Shown piece by piece: positions 1 through 5,289 of a stretch of DNA of 8,877 nt. Origin of the DNA: Hyphomicrobiales bacterium (GTDB taxonomy: Bacteria; Pseudomonadota; Alphaproteobacteria; Rhizobiales; Kaistiaceae); the NCBI GenBank assembly GCA_017305815.1, contig JAFKJZ010000467.1:1-8877 (forward strand), read 5' to 3'. The notes under the pieces were generated by a model. It was given only the letters and a program-made list of their open reading frames with translations, searched no databases and was not told where the DNA came from. Positions within the stretch are counted from its first letter, which is position 1. Each line of letters starts with the position of its first letter. The position numbers and the translations under genes are program-made.

Positions 1-237
1 ATGCCCGCTTCGGACAGTTCCGCCCCGGTCGTCGCCGCCGTCGCGCCGAGCGTGCCGATGGCCGATCTCGAAATCGCTGTCGCCCGCAAGGTCGCGCCGC
101 TCGCCGCCCAGATCGATGCGCTGCAGTCCGCCCTGCGGATCCAGGACATCGTCGGCGGCATCGGCTACATCGTCGGCATCTTCGGTCTGGTCGCGTTCCT
201 GAAATCGCGCCGCCCCGCCAAGGATCGCCGGTCATGA
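1..237 (+). CDS. NikL/CbiL-like nickel/cobalt ECF transporter component, C-terminal part (cut by window start)
   Basis: Only the last 78 codons are in the window. The ATG at position 1 coincides with the edge, so it may be an internal methionine of a longer protein. What is visible is an Ala/Pro-rich stretch, a short predicted helix or coiled coil (residues about 20-48), one transmembrane segment with the pattern DIVGGIGYIVGIFGLVAF (about 49-66), and a basic cytoplasmic end. A helix followed by a GGIGYI-type membrane anchor matches my recollection of the C-terminus of NikL/CbiL-like accessory proteins of nickel ECF importers, which carry a periplasmic domain in front. The gene overlaps the next one by ATGA, consistent with being the gene just before nikQ in the operon. 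Assignment rests on this pattern and context; an unrelated small membrane subunit such as NikN/CbiN is the alternative. Confidence 0.6.
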   Translation: MPASDSSAPVVAAVAPSVPMADLEIAVARKVAPLAAQIDALQSALRIQDIVGGIGYIVGIFGLVAFLKSRRPAKDRRS

Positions 238-1004
238 GCGGCAAGGCGAGCGCCGCCGCCATCTTCGCGGAAAACCGCGATGTTGGTCCGCTCGCCTCGA
301 TCGATCCGCGCGTCCGCCTCGCCGCCGCGATCACCTTCCTGGCGCTGCTGGCGCTCCTGCATTCGGCCGCGGCGCTGGTGGCGGCCGTGCTCGCCGCGCT
401 CGCCGTCGCCGTCTTCGCCCGCCTGCCGCTCAAGCCGACGCTGCGCAGGCTGACGGCGGTCGAAGGCTTTCTGCTGTTCCTGCTTTTGACCCTGCCGCTG
501 ACCATGCCGGGCCATGCGGTGTTCAGCCTGTTCGGCCTGCCGGTGTCGGAGGAGGGGCTGCGCCGGGCGATCGTCATCATCGTCCGGGTCAATGCCGGCG
601 TGCTGATGGCGGCGGCGCTGCTCTCGACCATGGGGACGATGCGGCTTGCCGGCGCCATGAGCGGCATCGGCATCCCGCTGCGCATCGCGCATCTGTTCCA
701 ATTGACGGTGCGATACGTCGCCGTCTTCCACGAGGAATATGCGCGGCTCCGCCGCGCGATGCGGGCGCGCGGCTTTCGCGCCGGCAGCAATCGCCATAGC
801 TGGCGCAGCCTCGGTCATCTGCTCGGCATGCTGGTGCTGCGCAGCGCCGAGCGATCGGAGCGGGTCGCCTGGGCCATGCGCGCGCGTGGCTTTTGCGGCC
901 GCTTTCCGGCCTTCGTCCAGCGCCGGCTGGAGCGGGCGGACCATCTTTTTATCCTCTTCTGGCCGGTGCTCCTGATCGCGCTCGCCTGGCTGGAGTTCTC
1001 ATGA
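234..1004 (+). CDS. nikQ: Energy-coupling-factor transporter transmembrane protein NikQ/CbiQ (T component)
   Basis: This 256-residue polytopic membrane protein is the T (scaffold) component of an ECF importer. It couples ATP hydrolysis by NikO to the substrate-binding NikM/CbiM protein, which must lie upstream of the window. The N-terminus has the usual IDPRVRL segment before the first membrane helices (from about residue 31). The C-terminal cytoplasmic part carries the two Ala-Arg-Gly coupling motifs of the family, within MRARGF at residues 176-181 and again MRARGF at 215-220; these contact the ATPase. Length is normal for CbiQ. The start ATG overlaps the upstream stop as ATGA, and its own stop overlaps the start of nikO in the same way, so the genes should be translationally coupled. 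Nickel rather than cobalt is favoured by the nearby nikR, but the T component does not determine the metal. Confidence 0.92.
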   Translation: MSGKASAAAIFAENRDVGPLASIDPRVRLAAAITFLALLALLHSAAALVAAVLAALAVAVFARLPLKPTLRRLTAVEGFLLFLLLTLPLTMPGHAVFSLFGLPVSEEGLRRAIVIIVRVNAGVLMAAALLSTMGTMRLAGAMSGIGIPLRIAHLFQLTVRYVAVFHEEYARLRRAMRARGFRAGSNRHSWRSLGHLLGMLVLRSAERSERVAWAMRARGFCGRFPAFVQRRLERADHLFILFWPVLLIALAWLEFS

Positions 1005-1756
1005 CCGCGCCCGCGCCGCTTCTCCGCCTTTCCGGCATCGTCGCCGGCTATGCCGCCGCCAAGCCGGTGCTCGACGGCGTCGATCTCGTGCTGAACCCGG
1101 GCGAGCGCATGGTGCTGCTGGGAGCGAACGGCGCCGGCAAGAGCACGCTGCTGCATGTCATCACCGGCTTCATTCCGGCGACATCCGGCACGGTCGAGGC
1201 GTTTGGCGCGCTGTGCCGAACGGAGGCGGATTTCCGCGCCGTGCGGGTGCGCGCGGGACTGGTGTTCCAGGATGCCGACGACCAGCTCTTCTGCCCGACG
1301 GTGATCGAGGACGTCGCCTTCGGCCCGCTCAATCTCGGCCAGTCGCGCGAGGAGGCCTACGAGACGGCGCGGGCGACCCTGCGCTCGCTCGAACTCGGCC
1401 ATCTCGCCGAGCGGATCACGCACCGCCTCTCCGGCGGCGAGAAGCGGCTGGTCTCGATCGCCGCCGTGCTGGCGATGCAGCCGGAAGTGCTGCTGCTGGA
1501 CGAGCCCACCGTGGGACTCGATCCGGACGCCTATGCCCGCCTCAGCGCCATCCTCGACGCGCTGCCGCAGGCGATGATCATCGTCGCGCATGACGCGCAT
1601 TTCATGGCCCGCTTCGCCACCTGCGCCCTGCTGCTCAAGGACGGCCGCAGCCATCGCGGCCAGGTGCACCAGCACGCCCACAGCCACAGCCACGCGCATG
1701 TGCATTTCGAGCATGACGCCGGCGGCGAGATCGAGGTCGGCGTCGGCGGGCACTGA
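1001..1756 (+). CDS. nikO: Nickel/cobalt ECF transporter ATP-binding protein NikO/CbiO with histidine-rich C-terminal tail
   Basis: A 251-residue ABC ATPase that powers nickel (or cobalt) uptake with NikQ. All catalytic motifs are present: Walker A GANGAGKST (41-49), the Q-loop glutamine Q90 in VFQDADDQLF, signature LSGGEKR (143-149), Walker B LLLDEPT (164-170), the D-loop GLD (172-174) and the switch histidine in VAHD (H197). I chose the ATG at 1001 because it overlaps the nikQ stop (ATGA) and gives a normal-length N-terminus; an upstream ATG at 893 would lie deep inside nikQ. The C-terminus is unusual: residues 218-238 contain nine histidines, mostly alternating (HQHAHSHSHAHVH), and the last residue is also His. 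Such tails generally bind Ni, Co or Zn; local metal storage or sensing is my inference. Confidence 0.93.
   Translation: MTAPAPLLRLSGIVAGYAAAKPVLDGVDLVLNPGERMVLLGANGAGKSTLLHVITGFIPATSGTVEAFGALCRTEADFRAVRVRAGLVFQDADDQLFCPTVIEDVAFGPLNLGQSREEAYETARATLRSLELGHLAERITHRLSGGEKRLVSIAAVLAMQPEVLLLDEPTVGLDPDAYARLSAILDALPQAMIIVAHDAHFMARFATCALLLKDGRSHRGQVHQHAHSHSHAHVHFEHDAGGEIEVGVGGH
1652..1714 (+). other. Histidine-rich segment of NikO
   Basis: Codons 218-238 of nikO encode nine histidines in 21 residues, mostly in an alternating His-X pattern. The stretch lies beyond the switch histidine and outside the catalytic ABC fold, so it probably forms a flexible cytoplasmic tail. Metal binding is inferred from composition. 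Confidence 0.8.
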
Positions 1757-1928
1757 GGCTTTGCGCATCGCTGCCGGGATGGCGGCGGCTTGACCGCGCG
1801 TCCCCCGACTGTTCACCCTGTCTCTCAAACGGCGCCCGCGCGCAGGTTTTCATTCTCGCGGCGGGTTCGCCATGCTATCGGCGGGCGCCTCGCCGGGCGC
1901 TTGCCGGCGCGGCAACGGGGAACGGGTT
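1757..1928 (+). other. Intergenic gap between nikO and the DUF1576 gene
   Basis: This 172-base gap breaks the run of overlapping genes, so the DUF1576 gene may have its own promoter. It is GC-rich. I find no convincing -35/-10 pair, strong terminator hairpin or riboswitch-like structure. It ends in a good ribosome-binding sequence, GGGGAA at 1917-1922, six bases before the ATG at 1929. An in-frame ATG at 1872 could extend the next protein by 19 residues, but those residues are polar and Gly/Arg-rich, unlike a conserved N-terminus. Confidence 0.5.
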
Positions 1929-3227
1929 ATGAGTGAGACGAATGTCGCGGCGCAGGGGGCGGTGCCGGAGCTGTCGGACGGAGCGCTGCTCGGTATCGTG
2001 GCCGCCGTGGCCGCCGTCTTTGTCATCTTCGGCTTTCTGGTCTCGCCGCCGGGCGAGGTCGTCTCCGGCGTCGTCAAGATCCTGCTCGTCCGCGACACGC
2101 TCATCACCGACTATATCGGCGTTGGCGGTATGGGCGGCGCCTTCGTCAATGCCGGCCTGCTGACGCTGGTTTCGGCCGGCATCTACCGCCTCGTCGGCGC
2201 GAAGATCGGCGGCGCCTCGATCGCGTGCCTGATGCTCGTGCTGGGCTTTGGTCTCTTCGGCAAGAACCTCGTCAACATCTGGCCGATCATCGGTGGCGTC
2301 TATCTCTACGCGCTCTACAAGCAGGAAGACTTCTCCGCCCATATCAACACGGCCTTCTTCGGCTGCGCGCTGGCGCCTGTTTTCTCCGAGATCCTGTTCT
2401 CGACCGCCATTCCGATCACGGTCGGCCTGCCGCTCGGCATCGCCACCGGGCTGCTGATGGGCTTCGTGCTGCCCGCCGCGGCGGCGCAGCTCTTCAAGGC
2501 CCATATGGGCTTCAGCCTCTACAATATGGGCTTCACGGCCGGCATCGTCGGCACGCTGGTCGTCGCCATCTACAAGTCCTACGGCTTCGTGCCGGACCCG
2601 GTGTTCATCTGGACCACCGGCAACAATCTCCTGCTCGGTTCGTTCCTGAGCGTGCTCTTCCTCGGCCTGATCGCTGGCGGGCTCTATCTCGACCGCGCGG
2701 CGCTCTGGAAGATGAAGGAGATCATCGCGCTGACCGGCCAGTCGCCGAGCGACTTCGTGGCGAAGGTCGGCATCGCGCCGACGCTGGTCAACATGGGCAT
2801 CTCGGGCGCCATCGGCATGGTCTATGTGCTCGCCATCGGCGGCGACCTGAACGGCCCCGTCATTGGCGCGATCTTCACGATCGTCGGCTTCGCCGCCTAT
2901 GGCAAGCACCCGAAGAACGTGGTGCCGATCATGGCCGGCGTCTTCATCGGCTCGCTCGCCAAGCCCTGGGGCGTCTCCGATCCGTCGATCGTGCTGGCGG
3001 CCCTGTTCGGCACGACGCTGGCGCCGATCGCCGGCCGCTTCGGTTGGCACTGGGGCATCGTCGCCGGCTTCGTGCACTCCTCCGCCGCGCAGTCGGTCGG
3101 CGGGCTGCATGGCGGGCTCAATCTCTACAACAACGGCTTCGCCGCCGGCATCGTCGCCTCGGTGCTGGCGCCGGTGATCACGGCGATCCAGTGGCGCAAG
3201 GCCGATCACCCGGAAGAGAAGCTTTAG
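1929..3227 (+). CDS. DUF1576-type polytopic membrane protein with internal duplication; function unknown
   Basis: A 432-residue very hydrophobic protein with about ten or more predicted membrane segments. I recognise it as resembling the DUF1576 family, which has no established function that I know of. The two halves are homologous. FGKNLVNIWPIIGGVY (from residue 110) matches YGKHPKNVVPIMAGVF (from 324), and GFSLYNMGFTAGIV (from 194) matches GLNLYNNGFAAGIV (from 396); a shorter match is FFGCALAP against LFGTTLAP. The repeat period is about 202-214 residues. Internally duplicated folds with conserved Gly/Asn/Pro breaks are common in channels and secondary transporters. The start at 1929 follows a GGGGAA ribosome-binding site and is preferred to the ATG at 1872. 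It follows the nickel importer and converges on nikR, overlapping its stop by 4 bases. A role in nickel movement is possible from context, but no metal-binding motif proves it. Confidence 0.78.
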   Translation: MSETNVAAQGAVPELSDGALLGIVAAVAAVFVIFGFLVSPPGEVVSGVVKILLVRDTLITDYIGVGGMGGAFVNAGLLTLVSAGIYRLVGAKIGGASIACLMLVLGFGLFGKNLVNIWPIIGGVYLYALYKQEDFSAHINTAFFGCALAPVFSEILFSTAIPITVGLPLGIATGLLMGFVLPAAAAQLFKAHMGFSLYNMGFTAGIVGTLVVAIYKSYGFVPDPVFIWTTGNNLLLGSFLSVLFLGLIAGGLYLDRAALWKMKEIIALTGQSPSDFVAKVGIAPTLVNMGISGAIGMVYVLAIGGDLNGPVIGAIFTIVGFAAYGKHPKNVVPIMAGVFIGSLAKPWGVSDPSIVLAALFGTTLAPIAGRFGWHWGIVAGFVHSSAAQSVGGLHGGLNLYNNGFAAGIVASVLAPVITAIQWRKADHPEEKL

Positions 3228-3766
3228 TCGTGGTTGGGGTCCTGGTCGTGCCCATGACCATGATCGTGATGATGATGGCCATGTCCGTGCCCGTGATCTT
3301 GGTCGCCATGGTCATGGTAGCGGTGGGTGTGGCCCTCGGCCGGCTCGGCATGTTCGACCGGCATGATGTGCAGCGCGCCGTGGCGGACGCCGCGCTGGCT
3401 GATCACGCTGTCGGCGAAGGCCTGCAGCTTGTCGACCGTGCCGCGCAGGATCGAGACCTCGAGGCAATTGTCATGGTCGATATGGACATGGGTGGTCGAG
3501 ATCGACATGTCGGAATGGTGGTGGTGGCTGGTGGTCAGCCGGCTCGCCAGCGCCCGCGTCTCGTGGTTGTAGACATAGGTCAGCGTCGCATGGCAGATCT
3601 CGTCCGCGCCGGCTGCCGAACGGGCCTCGGCGGCCTGGGCGCGCGAGAACTCCGAACGGATGATGTCGCGCAGCGCCTCGGACCGGCTCTGGTATCCCTT
3701 GCGCTCGCAAAGCGCATCGATCTCCTCCAGCAGGTCGTCGTCGATGGTCACCGTCACGCGCTGCAT
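3224..3766 (-). CDS. nikR: Nickel-responsive transcriptional regulator NikR with extended histidine-rich C-terminus
   Basis: A 180-residue NikR. Residues 1-45 form the ribbon-helix-helix DNA-binding domain (MQRVTVTIDDDLLEEIDAL, then SRSEALRDIIR). The ACT-like nickel-binding and tetramerisation domain follows (about 55-138). Aligned with E. coli NikR (Ni ligands H76, H87, H89, C95), the equivalents here are H82, H93, H95 and C101, all present in the segments SHHHHSDMS and THVHIDHDNCLE. Ni-loaded NikR normally represses nickel uptake genes. The standard protein ends near residue 138; here about 42 extra residues contain 16 histidines with Asp and Gly. Translation starts at the ATG at 3764-3766, five bases after a strong AGGGAGGAG. 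It is transcribed toward the DUF1576 gene, overlapping its stop by 4 bases, and divergently from the antiporter operon. Confidence 0.96.
   Translation of the reverse strand: MQRVTVTIDDDLLEEIDALCERKGYQSRSEALRDIIRSEFSRAQAAEARSAAGADEICHATLTYVYNHETRALASRLTTSHHHHSDMSISTTHVHIDHDNCLEVSILRGTVDKLQAFADSVISQRGVRHGALHIMPVEHAEPAEGHTHRYHDHGDQDHGHGHGHHHHDHGHGHDQDPNHD
3230..3331 (-). other. Histidine-rich C-terminal extension of NikR
   Basis: Codons 146-179 of nikR encode 15 histidines, including a run of four at 164-167, mixed with Asp and Gly (HDHGDQDHGHGHGHHHH). The extension lies after the conserved NikR core and is absent from the E. coli protein. It resembles the metal-storing tails of HypB- and SlyD-like nickel proteins in composition only. 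Confidence 0.85.
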
Positions 3767-3771
3767 GGCCG

Positions 3772-3780
3772 CTCCTCCCT
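3772..3780 (-). promoter_or_regulatory. Strong ribosome-binding site of nikR
   Basis: On the minus strand the sequence AGGGAGGAG lies a few bases (about five) before the ATG at 3766. It is an almost perfect Shine-Dalgarno match and fixes the nikR start. Confidence 0.75.
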
Positions 3781-3797
3781 AAATATTTGTCACACTT

Positions 3798-3826
3798 AGC
3801 ATAAAATGAATGGCGCCTCGTCTCCA
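3798..3826 (-). promoter_or_regulatory. Candidate nikR promoter
   Basis: On the minus strand, TGGAGA (3821-3826) and TATGCT (3798-3803) are separated by 17 bases; each matches four of six consensus positions of a sigma-70-type promoter. The -10 box sits in the AT-rich patch 3781-3812, which stands out from the GC-rich surroundings. A GTGTGAC sequence (3789-3795, minus strand) lies near the predicted transcription start, but I see no matching second half-site, so an operator cannot be claimed. Confidence 0.3.
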
Positions 3827-3840
3827 GCATGGCGCGCGAA

Positions 3841-3869
3841 TTGATTTGGACCTTGCCGCAATCTAGAGT
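3841..3869 (+). promoter_or_regulatory. Candidate promoter of the mrp-like operon
   Basis: TTGATT (3841-3846) and TAGAGT (3864-3869) are separated by 17 bases and each match four of six sigma-70 consensus positions. They lie just ahead of the first antiporter gene, in the only intergenic region from which the operon can start. The match is weak, and the leader would be short (about 20 bases to the GTG at 3896). Confidence 0.28.
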
Positions 3870-3895
3870 CGGCCTTGTTGCCCGGGGGTGAGATC

Positions 3896-4414
3896 GTGGA
3901 TCAGGATAGCCGGAAATCCTTTGCCCCGCAGGGACTGCTCAGCCTGTGGCTGGTGCTGTTCGCGGTCTGGATGATCGCCAATTCGACGCTGGCGATCGAG
4001 GTCGCCATCCTCGGCGCCATCATCACCTTCGGCCTCGCCTATGTCTTTACCTCGACGAGCGACGCCTGGCGCCGGATCCGCTGGACGCCGACCGGCTTCT
4101 ATCATTTCCTCGCCTATAGCGGCACGTTCCTCGTCGAGCTGGTCAAGGCCAACATCGCGATGATGCGGATCGTCTATTCGCCGCGCATCGACATCAGGCC
4201 CGGCATCGTCCGCATCCGCACCCGGCTGAAATCGCCGCTCGGCCGGCTGGCGCTCGCCAACACCATCGCGCTGACGCCGGGCTCGCTGGTGATGGATATC
4301 CAGGACGACACGCTGTTCATCCACTGGCTCGACGTCCAGACCACCGACATCGACAAGGCGACCGAGGCATTGGCCGGCCCGTTCGAGGCGCATCTGGAGA
4401 AGGTCTTTGGCTGA
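3896..4414 (+). CDS. mrpE: Mrp/Mnh-type Na+/H+ antiporter subunit E (MbhA-like)
   Basis: First gene of the antiporter operon, a 172-residue membrane protein. Two or three N-terminal membrane helices (about 14-51 and 68-93) are followed by a cytoplasmic domain. The MrpE hallmark ANTIALTPGSLVMDI is at residues 121-135, and the C-terminal HWLDVQ segment also fits. MrpE is a small structural subunit needed for assembly of multisubunit cation/proton antiporters and corresponds to MbhA in membrane-bound hydrogenases. I place the start at the GTG at 3896, preceded by GGGGGTGAG and giving MDQDSRKS. A TTG at 3875 would add seven residues and cover the ribosome-binding sequence. The gene overlaps mrpF by 8 bases. 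Confidence 0.9.
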   Translation: MDQDSRKSFAPQGLLSLWLVLFAVWMIANSTLAIEVAILGAIITFGLAYVFTSTSDAWRRIRWTPTGFYHFLAYSGTFLVELVKANIAMMRIVYSPRIDIRPGIVRIRTRLKSPLGRLALANTIALTPGSLVMDIQDDTLFIHWLDVQTTDIDKATEALAGPFEAHLEKVFG

Positions 4415-4667
4415 CATCATCATCCAGATCGCGGCGGTCCTGATCTTCCTCGCCATCCTCTGCGGCGTGATCCGGCTCGTCCTCGGCAGGACGCTGGTCG
4501 ACCGCATCGTCGCCGTCGACATGCTCACCGTCATCTCGATCTCGCTGATCGCCCTCTACGCGCATGTATCCGGCCGCTTCGTCTATATCGACGTCGCGCT
4601 GGTCTATGGCCTGCTCAGCTTCCTGGCGGTGCTGGCGATCGCGCGCTTCCTGGAAAAGGGGCTCTGA
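4407..4667 (+). CDS. mrpF: Mrp/Mnh-type antiporter subunit F (MbhB-like)
   Basis: An 86-residue protein with three predicted membrane helices, the usual size and topology of MrpF. The conserved segment LGRTLVDRIVAVDML (about 26-40), with D32 after the first helix and D38 at the start of the second, is typical of the family. In Mrp and Mbh complexes this subunit sits with MrpE and MrpG in the ion-translocating, presumably sodium-related, part of the membrane arm. Translation begins at a TTG at 4407, inside the end of mrpE, with GGAGAAGG at 4396-4403 as ribosome-binding site; no closer in-frame ATG exists. A one-base gap separates its stop from the following GTG start. Confidence 0.9.
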   Translation: MADIIIQIAAVLIFLAILCGVIRLVLGRTLVDRIVAVDMLTVISISLIALYAHVSGRFVYIDVALVYGLLSFLAVLAIARFLEKGL

Positions 4668-4668
4668 C

Positions 4669-4911
4669 GTGCTCGAGTTCCTGCTGCTCCTCGTCTGCGC
4701 CAGCATCCTCGTCAGCGGCGTGCTCGCCGTCTGCCTGAAGGACGTCCTGCCGGCCATGGTGGCGTCGAGCCTGGCCAGCCTGTTCGCCGCCGTATCGTTC
4801 CTGCTGCTCGCCGCGCCCGACGTGGCGATGGCGGAGGCGGCGATCGGCTGCGGCCTCGCCACCTTCATCTTCCTCTACGCCATCCGCAAGACCGGCAACG
4901 GGAAGGGCTGA
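4669..4911 (+). CDS. Small DUF4040/MbhD-like antiporter subunit (MrpA C-terminal piece)
   Basis: An 80-residue protein with about three membrane helices, starting at a GTG with AAGGGG seven bases upstream. The pattern LKDVLPAMVASSLAS followed by AAPDVAMAEAAIGCG (residues about 48-62) is that of the DUF4040/MbhD domain. That domain is part of the C-terminal region of MrpA in ordinary Mrp antiporters but is a separate subunit, MbhD, in membrane-bound hydrogenases. Charged residues inside the hydrophobic core are K24, D25, D51 and E56; the acidic pair in APDVAMAE is likely functional by family analogy. Here it sits between mrpF and mrpG, whereas in the archaeal mbh operon it follows the MrpG homologue. 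This gene could be missed because a longer reading frame opens upstream inside mrpF. Confidence 0.87.
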   Translation: MLEFLLLLVCASILVSGVLAVCLKDVLPAMVASSLASLFAAVSFLLLAAPDVAMAEAAIGCGLATFIFLYAIRKTGNGKG

Positions 4912-4914
4912 GCG

Positions 4915-5289
4915 ATGATCGAACTGATCGGCAGCCTGCTCATCCTGCTCGGAGCCGTCTTCCTGTTTTCGGCCGGCGTCGGCCTCCTGCGCATGCCGGA
5001 CGCCTATACCCGCATCCAGGCCGGCACCAAGGCGACGACGCTCGGCAACATCCTCGTCCTCGCCGGCCTCGCCTTCTACCACCCCGGCTGGACCTTCAAG
5101 CTGATCCTCGCGATCTACTTCGTGCTGATGACCAACCCGATCTCGTCGCATGCGCTGTCGCGCGCGGCCTATCGCATCCGCACCCCGATGGCGGGGTCGA
5201 CGATCACCGATGCGCTGGCCGAAGCAGAGGGCGGCGACGGCGCGGCGAAGCCCGCCGCCAAGGGCGCCGGGCGGAGGAAGCGGTCATGA
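4915..5289 (+). CDS. mrpG: Mrp/Mnh-type antiporter subunit G (MbhC-like)
   Basis: A 124-residue protein with three predicted membrane helices. The family signature GLLRMPDAYTRIQAGTKATTLG lies at residues 23-44, and the IYFVLMTNPISSHALSRAAYR segment follows the last helix, as in MrpG. After about residue 100 there is a non-conserved tail rich in Ala, Gly, Lys and Arg, ending RRKRS and probably cytoplasmic. Ribosome-binding sequence GGAAGGG lies seven bases before the ATG. Its stop overlaps the next start as ATGA, so the two genes are probably translationally coupled. MrpG acts with MrpE and MrpF in antiporter assembly and ion movement. Confidence 0.92.
   Translation: MIELIGSLLILLGAVFLFSAGVGLLRMPDAYTRIQAGTKATTLGNILVLAGLAFYHPGWTFKLILAIYFVLMTNPISSHALSRAAYRIRTPMAGSTITDALAEAEGGDGAAKPAAKGAGRRKRS

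Noticed and set aside
165..944. Minus-strand open frame opposite nikQ
   Set aside because: Composition is typical of an antisense shadow, and nikQ on the + strand has the two ARG coupling motifs of its family.
893..1000. Upstream ATG extension of NikO by 36 codons
   Set aside because: It would overlap nikQ by over 100 bases and add non-conserved residues; the ATG at 1001 gives the usual ATGA overlap and a normal N-terminus.
815..1828. Minus-strand open frame opposite nikO
   Set aside because: No domain is visible, while the + strand carries every ABC ATPase motif.
1862..1911. Possible GC-rich hairpin before the DUF1576 gene (GGGCGCC...GGGCGC)
   Set aside because: The stem is only about five pairs, lacks a T-run, and similar GC repeats are common by chance at this base composition.
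1875..3209. Long minus-strand open frame of 444 codons opposite the DUF1576 gene
   Set aside because: Its product is rich in Arg, Asp, Glu, His and Gln with no recognisable domain, as expected for the complement of a GC-rich membrane-protein gene; the + strand frame has family-like repeats and a good ribosome-binding site.
3228..3340. Apparent hydrophobic Met/Val/Ile-rich membrane segment on the + strand after the DUF1576 stop
   Set aside because: It is the complement of the His/Gly/Asp codons of the NikR tail (cat/cac reading as atg/gtg), not a real membrane helix.
3768..3795. Full NikR operator of the GTGTGA-N16-TCACAC type
   Set aside because: Only the TCACAC half (3790-3795) is present; the position for the other half reads GCCGCT, which does not match.
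2225..3799. Plus-strand 524-codon frame overlapping DUF1576 and antisense to nikR
   Set aside because: The protein is Arg/His-rich shadow sequence. It spans two confident genes on opposite strands and has no motif.
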